A stretch of 58,712 bases of DNA from Candidatus Heimdallarchaeota archaeon. Lineage in GTDB: Archaea; Asgardarchaeota; Heimdallarchaeia; Heimdallarchaeales; Heimdallarchaeaceae. A model generated the notes under the pieces. The model saw only the letters and a list, made by a program, of their open reading frames with translations. It was not told where the DNA came from and searched no databases. Shown here in pieces: positions 25,604-34,556 of the stretch. Both the position numbers and the translations under genes were made by a program. The stretch spans positions 1-58,712 of the forward strand of contig JAEOSZ010000114.1 of the NCBI GenBank assembly GCA_016840095.1, given 5' to 3'. Position 1 is the first letter of the stretch. Each line of letters starts with the position of its first letter.

Positions 25604-27099
25604 AAGAATTTTGAGAACTTTCTTCCATGTTTTTCTTCTAGTTTCTTACGAGATAAGTCGTACATAAAAATCATCATAATTATACCGATTGTGAAACAAA
25701 AAGATGGTACACCTACAAGAAGTATTTTTATTCCAGTTTTAGCTAAACTAGATTGCATTTCAGCACTAGGATCATAATTTGTTGCTTTTAGAACTATGGT
25801 TATCAAATAGGATTGGAAAACAATTGCAATTCTCATTGCGAAACCATAGAAACCATAGTAGATTCCTTCTCTTCTTTTACCCGTTTCTTTGATATCTTTG
25901 TCAATTACTTGAGATATGAGTACATCCGGTACTAAAAGTAAACCTGATATTGAGAAGCCTACAAAGAACATAGCAACAAGAACAATCCACTGCCAACCTT
26001 CTTTAGCAAAGATTAGAGGAAATAGTGCTATAGAGAAAAGTGTTCCACTAACTATGTAAACAAATTTGGGACCTCTCTTTATAGAAATTTTAGCCCATAC
26101 AATAAATGTCAACAATCCAACACCAAAAGCGATCCCACTGAAATACGTTTCAAATTGAGGTCTCTCTAGTAGTATCCATTTGTTAACATACCTTATAACC
26201 GCCATAAGTGTCAGAAAAGCAATCTGTGACAAACTGAATGTCACCATAAAGGCTATGAAGTTTTTATTCGATAATATAGTTGAAATAGACTTCTTGAAAC
26301 TAAGTTTTTCTGATATTTCAAGTGTCTCTTCATTTTTAGTATTTTCTTTCTCATCTTTTTTGAAATCACGAATACCGTAAATTGATAAAAGAAAACCTAT
26401 CATTGCAACAATAATTAATATCAATATAGGAAGTCGGTAAGAATCAATGTTTCCATATTGAATTAACAATGGAGGAATAACTATAGCTACAACTGAACCT
26501 AGCATGTTCAGTGTTTGTCTTACAGCTGCTGCATGATTTCTTTGTTTTTCAGTTTTGAATTTCTCAGGAAAGAGTGAACTCCAAGAAACAAATACAATAG
26601 TGAAAAGAGTATCGAATATTAGAAGAAAAGATAACATATAAGCAAATATACTATATTGCACTGACTTATTCATAAAAGGAGCAAACATCTTAAATGGCGA
26701 GTAATGTAACCAGACATCATATACAGTATTCTTCCATAAAAGAGGTATATTTCCTTTTGCAACTACAGTTATACTCTGGTTAGTAAGAGTTAATGACTGA
26801 GGAAGATACCAAAGAAGTAAAAAAGAAGCCAATAAAGGAATGAATCCGAAGACTATATACGGGAATCTTCTCCCGATTCTTGTTTTTGTTCTATCAGAAA
26901 TTGATCCGAAGAAAGGATCATTTACAGCATTCCAAATAGCATAAATTGTAATAACAATTGGAATGAAAATTATGTCTAAAAGAACTTCATCTGTATAGAA
27001 ATTATAGATGTTTACGTTTAGGAAATTTATCAAAATCGCATTCGACATCGATAATGAACAATAAGAAAACATACCCAATAATTTCTTTTCTCTTCTCAA
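25600..27099 (-). CDS. GPH-family (MelB-like) sugar:cation symporter, MFS superfamily
   Basis: A 499-residue protein with about 12 helices. The family signature of glycoside-pentoside-hexuronide symporters is clear: AIWNAVNDPFFGSISDRT then RIGRRFPYI (about residues 55-82), where the Asp residues bind the coupling cation in MelB. The extended external loop between helices 3 and 4 is longer than usual. A TTG at 27099 begins the longest frame and preserves the normal N-terminal KKLLGM segment; an ATG nine codons later is an alternative. The substrate is unknown. Confidence 0.88.
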   Translation of the reverse strand: MRREKKLLGMFSYCSLSMSNAILINFLNVNIYNFYTDEVLLDIIFIPIVITIYAIWNAVNDPFFGSISDRTKTRIGRRFPYIVFGFIPLLASFLLLWYLPQSLTLTNQSITVVAKGNIPLLWKNTVYDVWLHYSPFKMFAPFMNKSVQYSIFAYMLSFLLIFDTLFTIVFVSWSSLFPEKFKTEKQRNHAAAVRQTLNMLGSVVAIVIPPLLIQYGNIDSYRLPILILIIVAMIGFLLSIYGIRDFKKDEKENTKNEETLEISEKLSFKKSISTILSNKNFIAFMVTFSLSQIAFLTLMAVIRYVNKWILLERPQFETYFSGIAFGVGLLTFIVWAKISIKRGPKFVYIVSGTLFSIALFPLIFAKEGWQWIVLVAMFFVGFSISGLLLVPDVLISQVIDKDIKETGKRREGIYYGFYGFAMRIAIVFQSYLITIVLKATNYDPSAEMQSSLAKTGIKILLVGVPSFCFTIGIIMMIFMYDLSRKKLEEKHGRKFSKFF

Positions 27100-27145
27100 G
27101 ATAATATTATGGAAATCAATGAATGTTTAAAAGTTTTCGAGTACC

Positions 27146-27604
27146 CTAAACAAGCAATTTTATTACTTCATCAACTGCATCATGAATTTCTAATGAAGGT
27201 TCTTTCAAGAATTCTACTGTTTTTGCTTGTGCACCAATAAACAGAAATTGTTTATTCTGTTTTTCGATCAGGAATTTAATTTCAGGTAAAGGTATTGAAT
27301 GACTAGTTAGTGGTCTTACATAATCTGCTATATCAGAAGTTACTAGTAATGTTCCTGGTTTTGAACCCGAATCTATTGAATCAACAATAACAACTACATC
27401 ATAGATATCTTGACTAACAACATCTACAAGAAAAACAGAAATATCTTCATCTTCTTCTGAAAATACATTTTTAGGGTAAAAGCCAGCTAATTTCTCAGCT
27501 ACTAATAATCCGAAAGCATCATCAGCTCTGTCTCTATTTCCAAAACAAAAAAATACAATTTTAGAAGGTTCTATATTTTGAAAAAAAGAGAGGGTAGGTG
27601 ACAA
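27146..27604 (-). CDS. NiFe-hydrogenase maturation endopeptidase (3b operon)
   Basis: A 152-residue protein of the HyaD/HycI family, which trims the C-terminus of the large subunit after nickel insertion. The nickel-sensing motif is seen as GNRDRADDAFG, and a second region has SHSIPLPEI. It is the last gene of the group 3b operon. The start must be TTG 27604: the codon just upstream is the stop of the large subunit (TAATTG), and no other start lies before the conserved domain. This suggests low-level expression by termination-reinitiation. Confidence 0.85.
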   Translation of the reverse strand: MSPTLSFFQNIEPSKIVFFCFGNRDRADDAFGLLVAEKLAGFYPKNVFSEEDEDISVFLVDVVSQDIYDVVVIVDSIDSGSKPGTLLVTSDIADYVRPLTSHSIPLPEIKFLIEKQNKQFLFIGAQAKTVEFLKEPSLEIHDAVDEVIKLLV

Positions 27605-28891
27605 TTATTGTTTCACCAATTTAACCATATGACACGAGCAAGAGATACAAGGATCATATGCACGTGCAATCATTTCTAGTTGAAGTTCGGTATCTGGATG
27701 ATCTTCTGCAAGAAGTTTATCTGCAGCTACATGAATGAATTCCTCAACATCATCTAGGAATTGTGCGGTTGGTGTAATAATGTCAGCATGTTCAATTTTA
27801 CCATCTTTAATGTTGTATGTGTGATATAATATTCCTCTTGGAGCTTCGACAGCAGCTGTTCCTTTTCCATCAAGTTTGTAATCAGTGACTATTTCTGAAT
27901 CAGGTAAAGCTTTGATTTGTTCAATCAATCTTGGTATTTGTTCAAAACACCATAGGGTTTCTATCAACTGAGCCATATTGTTATAGATGGGGTTAACTTT
28001 CCACTTCTCATTGTAGTATTTGTCGAATTTCTCCTTGGCTTCACCAGTTAGTCTATCTCCTATAAGGTTTAATCTAGCTAAAGCTCCTACTGTAAATGGT
28101 TTGTCTTTGTATAATGATCGTTTGGCATAACTATGTTCAACAACACGTTCATTTGTAAGCTTCTTATAATCTTCAACCGGATATTCTTCACCAGTGGAGA
28201 TAAGAATAGAGGGGCCTTCGAAACCAAACTTTCCATCTGCAGGATTGCAGCACATGAATGTTGTTTCTCTTTCACAATAATCAGGTATAGGTAATGTCCC
28301 CCAAACGTCAATGAAAGCAGATATCTTGTCTTTGTATTCAACAGCTTTTTCTGCAAAATAATCTAGTTCTTCATTGGTTGGGATTCTTCCAAAACCACCA
28401 ATTTGAGCATTTTCTCCGTGGATTTTTCTACCATGTAAGAGTTTCATCAATTCAGTACCATATTTTTTCAACACGACAGCTTCAACAACTGTATCACCAT
28501 GTGTTGGTAGTAAAGCAATAGCTGATGGTTGTTTGAACCAATCTGGGAGGGCTAGATAATATACGTGAAGCACATGGCTTTCTATATACTCTGCATAATG
28601 CCAAAGGTGTCTAAGTAAAGCAGTTTTTTCAGGTACTTTAACCTCTAAAGCTTTCTCAATTGCACTAACTGAAGCATGTCTATGAGAAACAGTACAAATA
28701 GCACAAATTCTTGCAACTAGAGAAATATTTTCATGAATTGTTTTTCCTCTAACTAGAGCTTCAATCATTCTTGGACCTTCAAAGATATCTACTAGGACTT
28801 TGTCTACTTTACCATCCTTAGTATATACTTGAATTCCCCCATCACCTTCAACTCTAGCCAATACATCAACACTGATTGTTTTTTCACTCAT
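27605..28891 (-). CDS. hydA: Group 3b NiFe hydrogenase large (alpha) subunit
   Basis: A 428-residue catalytic subunit. The nickel-binding pairs are RICAICTVSH (near residue 65) and DPCISCSCH at the C-terminus, followed by a short MVKLVKQ extension that a maturation protease would cleave. Gene order and sequence match the soluble archaeal NAD(P)-dependent hydrogenases (sulfhydrogenase type). I chose ATG 28891, with GGAGTG six bases upstream, over GTG 28900. Reversible H2 oxidation or proton reduction with NAD(P)(H) is expected. Confidence 0.94.
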   Translation of the reverse strand: MSEKTISVDVLARVEGDGGIQVYTKDGKVDKVLVDIFEGPRMIEALVRGKTIHENISLVARICAICTVSHRHASVSAIEKALEVKVPEKTALLRHLWHYAEYIESHVLHVYYLALPDWFKQPSAIALLPTHGDTVVEAVVLKKYGTELMKLLHGRKIHGENAQIGGFGRIPTNEELDYFAEKAVEYKDKISAFIDVWGTLPIPDYCERETTFMCCNPADGKFGFEGPSILISTGEEYPVEDYKKLTNERVVEHSYAKRSLYKDKPFTVGALARLNLIGDRLTGEAKEKFDKYYNEKWKVNPIYNNMAQLIETLWCFEQIPRLIEQIKALPDSEIVTDYKLDGKGTAAVEAPRGILYHTYNIKDGKIEHADIITPTAQFLDDVEEFIHVAADKLLAEDHPDTELQLEMIARAYDPCISCSCHMVKLVKQ

Positions 28892-28892
28892 T

Positions 28893-29684
28893 TTAATCAC
28901 TCCTTAAGGCAAGCTCTACAGCTTCCCCACCAAACATTCTAAGTTTCCGTTTAGCATCTTCTTCAGTCAAACCAATTTCAACCAATTTAGCAATCATTGA
29001 TGGATAATTAGCTCCTTCATATGTGCCAAAACATCCAACACATGAAACGCCAAAAGTTGGACAGCAAGCATCACAACCTCCAGCTGTAACTGGTCCTAGA
29101 CAGTATTTGCCATGTAACAAGAAACAATCGTTTCCTTGAAACTTACATTCTACGCAAACTGGGTAAGGATATTTTGTAGGTTTTAGACCACTGATTAATT
29201 TAGTATAGATTGGAATGAAATTTTCTTTAGCAACTGGACATCCAGGAATTGAATAATCTACTTCTATGAATTTATGAATTGGTTCAGCAGGTTGAGCATT
29301 CCCTACTAATTCACTGAATTGAGGAACCTTACCATCTTTACCATAAACATGTGCTATTCTTTCTTCGAATTCTTTCTGGTTATCGCCTAGATACTGAATA
29401 CCACCATGGGTAGCGCAAGTACCGAGGGCAACTACGATGTCAGCTTTTTCTCTGATTTCTTTTAGCTCAGCTAGTTGTTTATCAGTATTAATACTACCTT
29501 CAATTACAGCTACATCAACATGATCTACTTCTTGATGAGATTGAGCCATGTGGAAGAATTTTATATCTGCACTTGTAAAGAAATCTACTAGTTCATCTTC
29601 CATATGAATGACAGCTAATTGATCTCCAGCGCATCCTGAAAATCCAAAAATACCAACAACCGGTTTTCTTTCTCTCTGCCACAT
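28893..29684 (-). CDS. hydD: Group 3b NiFe hydrogenase small (delta) subunit
   Basis: A 263-residue electron-transfer subunit. The proximal-cluster residues would be Cys18, Cys90 and Cys149, but the motif that is normally CxxC reads GCAGDQL (Cys18-x2-Asp21, codon GAT), so one ligand is Asp. The C-terminal part holds the further cluster cysteines (Cys177/180, Cys187, Cys195, and CDACC...CVGC, residues 204-218). It lies one base after the gamma stop and two bases before the alpha ATG. A known precedent for 3-Cys-1-Asp is the actinobacterial group 1h enzyme; its meaning here is inferred. Confidence 0.92.
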   Translation of the reverse strand: MWQRERKPVVGIFGFSGCAGDQLAVIHMEDELVDFFTSADIKFFHMAQSHQEVDHVDVAVIEGSINTDKQLAELKEIREKADIVVALGTCATHGGIQYLGDNQKEFEERIAHVYGKDGKVPQFSELVGNAQPAEPIHKFIEVDYSIPGCPVAKENFIPIYTKLISGLKPTKYPYPVCVECKFQGNDCFLLHGKYCLGPVTAGGCDACCPTFGVSCVGCFGTYEGANYPSMIAKLVEIGLTEEDAKRKLRMFGGEAVELALRSD

Positions 29685-29685
29685 A

Positions 29686-30543
29686 TTAGATCAACTCCTT
29701 AATATGTTGAACGTCATAGTAAGTGAATACTGGACCTTCTAAACAGGTATATCTTCCACCAATTGCACAATGTCCACAGTGTCCTTGACCACATTTCATT
29801 CTGCGTTCAAGTGTCATTAAAATCTGATCTTTTGGGATATCAAGTTTGAGTAATTCTTTAATCACATTTTTATACATTACTGGGGGTCCGCAAATTATAG
29901 CAGTTGTTTTTTCTTTAACTACTCTATTAGTTATTTTTGGAAATAATGCTGTAACAAATCCTTCATTGTATGGCCACTCACCAGTATCATCTTTATCAAC
30001 TGATAAATGAGTTTCAACAATATCTCTTTGAGCCATTGCTATGAAATCTGCCTTGTAGAGCATATCAGCTGGACTTCTTGCACCATTCAAGAAGAATACT
30101 TGATCATATTCTTCTCTTCTGTCTTCGACGTAAAGCAGTACTGATCTTAAAGGAACAGCTCCTAAACCACCTGAAACAATTATCAGATCTCTTCCTTTCA
30201 GGCTTTCCATGTCAAAACCATCACCATAAGGACCTCGAAGATATACTGTATCTCCAACTTTGAGATTGAATAGCGCTTCTGTAAATGAACCCACTTTTCT
30301 TATACCAAATTCTATGAAATCAGTTCTTGTCGGTGGAGATGATATAGAAAACACTGCTTCGCCTACACCTGGAAGTGACATAATTGCAAATTGACCAGGC
30401 TTATAATTTTCTTCAACAATACTCTCATCTAGGAATTTAATCTTGAAATATCTTGTATCTGAGGTCAGATCTTTCATAGCAACTATTCTTGCAGGATGAG
30501 CTTTGTATGTATGTTCTCCTTCTTCTTTTGTTGTTATTGTCAT
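29686..30543 (-). CDS. hydG: Group 3b hydrogenase FAD/NAD(P)-binding (gamma) subunit
   Basis: A 285-residue ferredoxin-reductase-like subunit. It has an FAD-binding barrel with the AVFSISSPPT flavin motif (about residues 60-70), an NAD(P)-binding domain (GGLGAVPLRSVL, CGPPVMYK) and a C-terminal [2Fe-2S] site with four cysteines, CGQGHCGHC...C. It takes electrons to or from NAD(P). Its ATG overlaps the beta-subunit stop (ATGA) and it ends one base before the delta gene. The PyrK/HydG relationship is clear. Confidence 0.93.
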   Translation of the reverse strand: MTITTKEEGEHTYKAHPARIVAMKDLTSDTRYFKIKFLDESIVEENYKPGQFAIMSLPGVGEAVFSISSPPTRTDFIEFGIRKVGSFTEALFNLKVGDTVYLRGPYGDGFDMESLKGRDLIIVSGGLGAVPLRSVLLYVEDRREEYDQVFFLNGARSPADMLYKADFIAMAQRDIVETHLSVDKDDTGEWPYNEGFVTALFPKITNRVVKEKTTAIICGPPVMYKNVIKELLKLDIPKDQILMTLERRMKCGQGHCGHCAIGGRYTCLEGPVFTYYDVQHIKELI

Positions 30544-31586
30544 AAATCACATGCCTCCGGTAGTTCACAAACTTCTCCAAATAATGCTTCAGAGACAGTT
30601 ATTACATTAATATCTACAGGGCAGAAAGTAACACATCTTCCACAACCAACGCAGCCTGGAGTTCCCCATCGACCAATATATTCTTTCAATTTATGAGTAT
30701 AATAGAGCTTCAAACGTGATGTTCTATCTGGTCTGAAATTATGATCACCTGCAACCATTGAATAATAAGGTAGTGTACAGCTGTCTAGAACTCTTTCTCT
30801 AACTCCACCTTCTGCATTCATATCAATTCTATCTTCTACATTGAAACAATTACAAGTAGGACACACTAAACTGCATGTTCCACAAGAGAGACATTTGTCT
30901 CCGAATTGTTCCCAAACCTTGCTATCATAATTCAGATGAATTATATCTGCTAGATACTTGAAGGAAGGTATTTCACTCTTGAACATGCTTGATCTTTTCT
31001 GTTGCCATCTAACATATTCTTGAATTTCTTCATCTGATATTTCTTCAGTAAGAATATCTTCAGCTTCAATAGCTATGCTAAGCCCTTTATCTGACCCTAC
31101 CCAAACTAAATAGTATCCGTTTAGTTCTGTAAAGAACAGATCAAATCCATCTTCTACCATATCTGTGCCTGTAGATTGGCATACACAGTTATCATCTGGG
31201 AAGCAAGAATGACCTATAATTATGAGATTGTTTCTTCGTTTTTCATAGTAAGGATCTTTGATGTTTCCTAAAAACAATCTGTCAAGGATGTTAATCCCAT
31301 GAATATCACAGGGATGTACTCCCATGATGATTTGAGGTTCATCACTGACAAAAACATCTGCTTGTCCTGACTTTATGAAACGAAGAGTTGGATATCTGGA
31401 TGGTGTAAGGAATTTTTTAGGACTAACTACTGTTCTTTGATAATCGAAATCTAGTTCTTCATAACTACTGATTTCTTCAAAGGAGTATTTGCCATTTCCT
31501 TTTACTGGTCCATAGAGTTGACCCTTGGTCTTCACTAACTCAATGAACGCTGGAAACTTTTCCTTAGACATCTTATACGTTTTCAT
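30540..31586 (-). CDS. hydB: Group 3b hydrogenase iron-sulfur (beta) subunit
   Basis: A 348-residue electron carrier subunit, first gene of the operon. Its N-terminal domain is the typical HydB domain. Two [4Fe-4S] motifs follow: CLSCGTCSLVCPTCNCF (about residues 230-245) and CVGCGRCVTFCPVDIN near the C-terminus. It bridges the small subunit and the flavoprotein. A TATA-like box (31611-31617) centred 28 nt upstream fits a leaderless transcript at ATG 31586; MSK five codons on is an alternative start. Confidence 0.92.
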   Translation of the reverse strand: MKTYKMSKEKFPAFIELVKTKGQLYGPVKGNGKYSFEEISSYEELDFDYQRTVVSPKKFLTPSRYPTLRFIKSGQADVFVSDEPQIIMGVHPCDIHGINILDRLFLGNIKDPYYEKRRNNLIIIGHSCFPDDNCVCQSTGTDMVEDGFDLFFTELNGYYLVWVGSDKGLSIAIEAEDILTEEISDEEIQEYVRWQQKRSSMFKSEIPSFKYLADIIHLNYDSKVWEQFGDKCLSCGTCSLVCPTCNCFNVEDRIDMNAEGGVRERVLDSCTLPYYSMVAGDHNFRPDRTSRLKLYYTHKLKEYIGRWGTPGCVGCGRCVTFCPVDINVITVSEALFGEVCELPEACDL

Positions 31587-31610
31587 GTCATGAGAATTTT
31601 TGTGATATAC

Positions 31611-31617
31611 TTATAAG
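31611..31617 (-). promoter_or_regulatory. TATA box of the group 3b operon
   Basis: Minus-strand TTATAAG is centred about 28 nt before the ATG of the beta subunit, so the transcript is probably leaderless. Confidence 0.5.
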
Positions 31618-31966
31618 GTAAACTATAGGGATATACAAATAGAATCTAAAATTTAAAAATAGTAAAACCACTTTTCAACGCGAGAAACTTAAGAACTTAT
31701 AACTTCTGATTTATGGAAAAAACCTATAAAACTGTGCGTTTTTTAAACACATTTAAAGGCGCTTGAAATTACTTCTAAAAAACTTAAAATATGTATTAGC
31801 GATATGTATGATTCCATGTAAAATAGCTTATAATACCTTTTAACAGCCTATTATTTATACTAACTTTTTATTTAATTATTCAAACGCATTATTTGTAAGA
31901 AAGGTTTATAACACATTGTATAAAAGATTCATTAATAAAACAGCGACAGAATGTTTGAAAGAACAT

Positions 31967-31974
31967 CATATAAA
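31967..31974 (+). promoter_or_regulatory. TATA box of the group 3c operon
   Basis: CATATAAA lies about 110 nt before the small-subunit ATG (32080). Predicted transcription would begin around 31997, within the palindrome at 31980-32008. Confidence 0.45.
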
Positions 31975-31979
31975 CCACT

Positions 31980-32008
31980 TTATAACACAAATCACCGTTG
32001 TGTTGTAA
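31980..32008. promoter_or_regulatory. Palindrome, candidate operator of the 3c operon
   Basis: Arms TTATAACACAA (31980-31990) and TTGTGTTGTAA (31998-32008) are inverted repeats with one mismatch and a 7-base spacer. Its place over the predicted transcription start suggests a repressor site. Confidence 0.5.
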
Positions 32009-32079
32009 GCCCTTGATTTCTTAGTTTCCTTTGTTACTTCATTACTCTACTACATCTATTACCTCCCAAAGGTGAATGA

Positions 32080-33093
32080 ATGAATATAGAAGAAATTGAA
32101 GCTGAAAGCAGTACTAATAGTGGTAACAAGTTACAATTGGCATTTTATTGGGCAGCTAGTTGTGGCGGTTGTGAAATTGCAGTACTGGATATAAATGAAA
32201 AAATATTAGATGTTGTTGCTCTGGCGGATATTCTCTTTTGGCCAGTAGCTATGGACTTTAAGTACAAAGATGTTGAAGCAATGGAAGATAATTTAATTGA
32301 TGTCTGTTTCTTTAATGGCTCAATTAGAACTTCTGAGCAAAAACATCTTGCTGAACTACTTAGAAAAAAATCGAAAATCATGGTAGCTTTTGGATCTTGT
32401 GCTACAACTGGTGGTATACCTGGTTTAGCAAACTTAGCAAACAGAGAAGAAATTTTCAATGTTTCTTACATAGATAATCCTTCTACAGCAAATCCTAAAA
32501 GAACTTTACCAAAAACAGAAGTTGAAGTTGAAGAAGGAACTCTAATTCTTCCTGAATTTTATGATGAAGTAAGAAGTCTCAATCAAGTTATAGATGTAGA
32601 TTATTACTTACCTGGTTGTCCCCCTCATCCAGATTTAATTATGACTGCAGTTGGTGCAATTGCAGAAGGTAATCTTCCTGGTAAGGGATCTGTTATTGGA
32701 CCTCTCAAATCAGTTTGTGATGAGTGTAGATTTGAAAAATCTGAAAAGAAAATAAAATCAATCAAGAGAATCTATGAGCTAGAAACAATAGAGGAAAAAT
32801 GTCTTCTTGAACAAGGAGTTATTTGCTTAGGACCAGCAACTCGAGGTAGTTGTCAAGCACAGTGCTTAGATGCTAATATGCCTTGTACTGGCTGCGGAGG
32901 ACCTGCTCCTAATTCCATCGATCAAGGAGCAAGTATGATGTCTGCACTTGCATCAATTTTAGGTCTTGAAGGAGAAGAGGAAATGCCAGATGAGGAAGTT
33001 GAGAAGCTCATTGAACAAATAGTTGATCCAGTTGGAACTTTTTACAAGTATGGTTTGCCAACTGCAATTATTAATAGGAGGAAAGAACAATGA
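32080..33093 (+). CDS. mvhG: Group 3c NiFe hydrogenase small subunit (MvhG-type)
   Basis: A 337-residue subunit. The proximal-cluster motif is complete: ASCGGCE (Cys28, Cys31), GSCATTGG and LPGCPPHPD. Further cluster cysteines follow in CDECRF and CLGPATRGSCQAQC...CTGC. This matches the F420-non-reducing, heterodisulfide-reductase-linked hydrogenases. GGTGA lies four bases upstream of ATG 32080. Its end overlaps the large subunit (ATGA). Unlike the 3b small subunit in this window, all four cysteines are present. Confidence 0.93.
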   Translation: MNIEEIEAESSTNSGNKLQLAFYWAASCGGCEIAVLDINEKILDVVALADILFWPVAMDFKYKDVEAMEDNLIDVCFFNGSIRTSEQKHLAELLRKKSKIMVAFGSCATTGGIPGLANLANREEIFNVSYIDNPSTANPKRTLPKTEVEVEEGTLILPEFYDEVRSLNQVIDVDYYLPGCPPHPDLIMTAVGAIAEGNLPGKGSVIGPLKSVCDECRFEKSEKKIKSIKRIYELETIEEKCLLEQGVICLGPATRGSCQAQCLDANMPCTGCGGPAPNSIDQGASMMSALASILGLEGEEEMPDEEVEKLIEQIVDPVGTFYKYGLPTAIINRRKEQ

Positions 33094-34556
33094 CAACAAT
33101 TACAATAGATCCAATTACTAGATTGGAAGGTCATGGAAAAATCGTTATTTTTCTAGATGAAAAAGGAGATGTAAAAAATGTCTATCTTCAAATTCCAGAA
33201 TTGAGAGGTTTTGAAAGATTTGCTCAAGGAAGAAGAGCAGAAGATATGCCTCAGATCACTTCAAGGATATGCGGTGTATGCCCAGTAGCTCATCATTTTG
33301 CAGCGACTAAGGCATTGGATAGGGCTTTCAATGTTGACCCTCCAATAGTAGCAAAAAAACTCAGAGAATTGATGTATAGCGGTTACTATATTTATGATCA
33401 CATCTTGCACTTTTACTATCTTGGAGGACCTGATTTTGTTGTTGGTCCTGATGCTCCAGCAGCTAAGAGAAATGTTCTTGGTGTTATAGAAAAAGCAGGA
33501 ATTGAGATCGGTAAAGAAGTTATAAAGCATAGGGCTTATGGTCAAAAAATAACTGCTATTTTGGGTGGAAAAGCTACACATCCCGTATGTGGTCTTCCTG
33601 GAGGAGTCTCTAAACCACTTTCAGCTGACGAAGTTGGTGAAATAAAAACAATGGTTCAATCTTGTGTTAACTTTGCACAATTCTCATTAAAGCTGTTTGA
33701 TGATATTGTCCTTCAAAATGAGGATTATGTCAATCTAATTCTTAGTGATCCTTACACTTTGAAGACCTACAATATGGGCTTAGTAGATGAAAACAATAAA
33801 GTAAACTTCTATGACGGTCTAATTAGAATTACTGATACCCAAGGAAAAGAGTTTCTGAAGTTTGATGTTAATGATTACTTCAAACATATCGACGAACATG
33901 TAGAGGAGTGGAGTTATATCAAATTCCCATATCTCAAAAAGATTGGTTGGAAAGGGTTTACTGCAGGTCAAGAGAGTGGAGTTTATCGAGTCGGTCCCCT
34001 TGGAAGACTCAATGCTGCTGATGGAATGGCAACTCCTTTAGCCGATGCAGAATACAAACGGATGTATGAAACCTTAGGTGGAATACCTGTTAATTCAACT
34101 TTAGCTTTTCACTGGGCAAGACTAATTGAATTGCTTTACGCTACTGAAAGAGCTCAGGAACTAATTAATGAGCCAGATATTACTTCAAAAGAAATAAGGA
34201 ATCCGGTAGGAGAACCAGGTGAGGGGATAGGAGTAACTGAAGCAGCTCGTGGAACACTCATCCATCATTATAAACTGGATGAGAAAGGATTGATAGAGAA
34301 AGCAAATCTCATAGTAGCAACAACAAATAATTCTGCTGCAATTAGTATGTCTATCAGAGAAGCAGCTAAGGGACTTATAAAAAAGGGTGAAGTAAATGAT
34401 GGTCTTTTGAATATGGTTGAGATGGCATTTCGAGCATATGATCCCTGTTTTGCATGTGCGACTCACTCACTACCTGGTAAGATGCCTTTGGAAGTTCAGA
34501 TCTATTCTCATGATGAGAAATTGATCAAGTCTATTAAGAGAGGTGATTCAAAATGA
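33090..34556 (+). CDS. mvhA: Group 3c NiFe hydrogenase large subunit (MvhA-type)
   Basis: A 488-residue catalytic subunit with nickel ligands in RICGVCPVAHH (near residue 61) and DPCFACATH (near residue 455). A C-terminal extension of about 29 residues follows (SLPGKMPLEV...), to be removed by a maturation protease such as the one at 43181. It overlaps both neighbours by four bases (ATGA), a strongly coupled operon. Supplies or consumes H2 electrons for the HdrA complex through MvhD. Confidence 0.94.
   Translation: MTTITIDPITRLEGHGKIVIFLDEKGDVKNVYLQIPELRGFERFAQGRRAEDMPQITSRICGVCPVAHHFAATKALDRAFNVDPPIVAKKLRELMYSGYYIYDHILHFYYLGGPDFVVGPDAPAAKRNVLGVIEKAGIEIGKEVIKHRAYGQKITAILGGKATHPVCGLPGGVSKPLSADEVGEIKTMVQSCVNFAQFSLKLFDDIVLQNEDYVNLILSDPYTLKTYNMGLVDENNKVNFYDGLIRITDTQGKEFLKFDVNDYFKHIDEHVEEWSYIKFPYLKKIGWKGFTAGQESGVYRVGPLGRLNAADGMATPLADAEYKRMYETLGGIPVNSTLAFHWARLIELLYATERAQELINEPDITSKEIRNPVGEPGEGIGVTEAARGTLIHHYKLDEKGLIEKANLIVATTNNSAAISMSIREAAKGLIKKGEVNDGLLNMVEMAFRAYDPCFACATHSLPGKMPLEVQIYSHDEKLIKSIKRGDSK

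Larger units (their letters stand above)
31587..32079. promoter_or_regulatory. Divergent intergenic region between two hydrogenase operons
   Basis: 493 bases with no convincing gene, very AT-rich. It holds a leaderless-type promoter for the 3b operon at the left, and for the 3c operon a TATA box plus a palindrome at the right. An 11-base direct repeat TTTATAACACA occurs at 31905-31915 and 31979-31989, 74 bases apart, about seven helical turns. The middle (about 31630-31900) has only scattered TTATAA-like words and frames shorter than 25 codons. Shared redox or H2-dependent control of both operons is plausible. Confidence 0.75.

Noticed and set aside
31711..32003. Short frames (17-21 codons) in the hydrogenase intergenic region
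   Set aside because: Too short, no ribosome-binding site, and the longer one overlaps the TATA box and palindrome.
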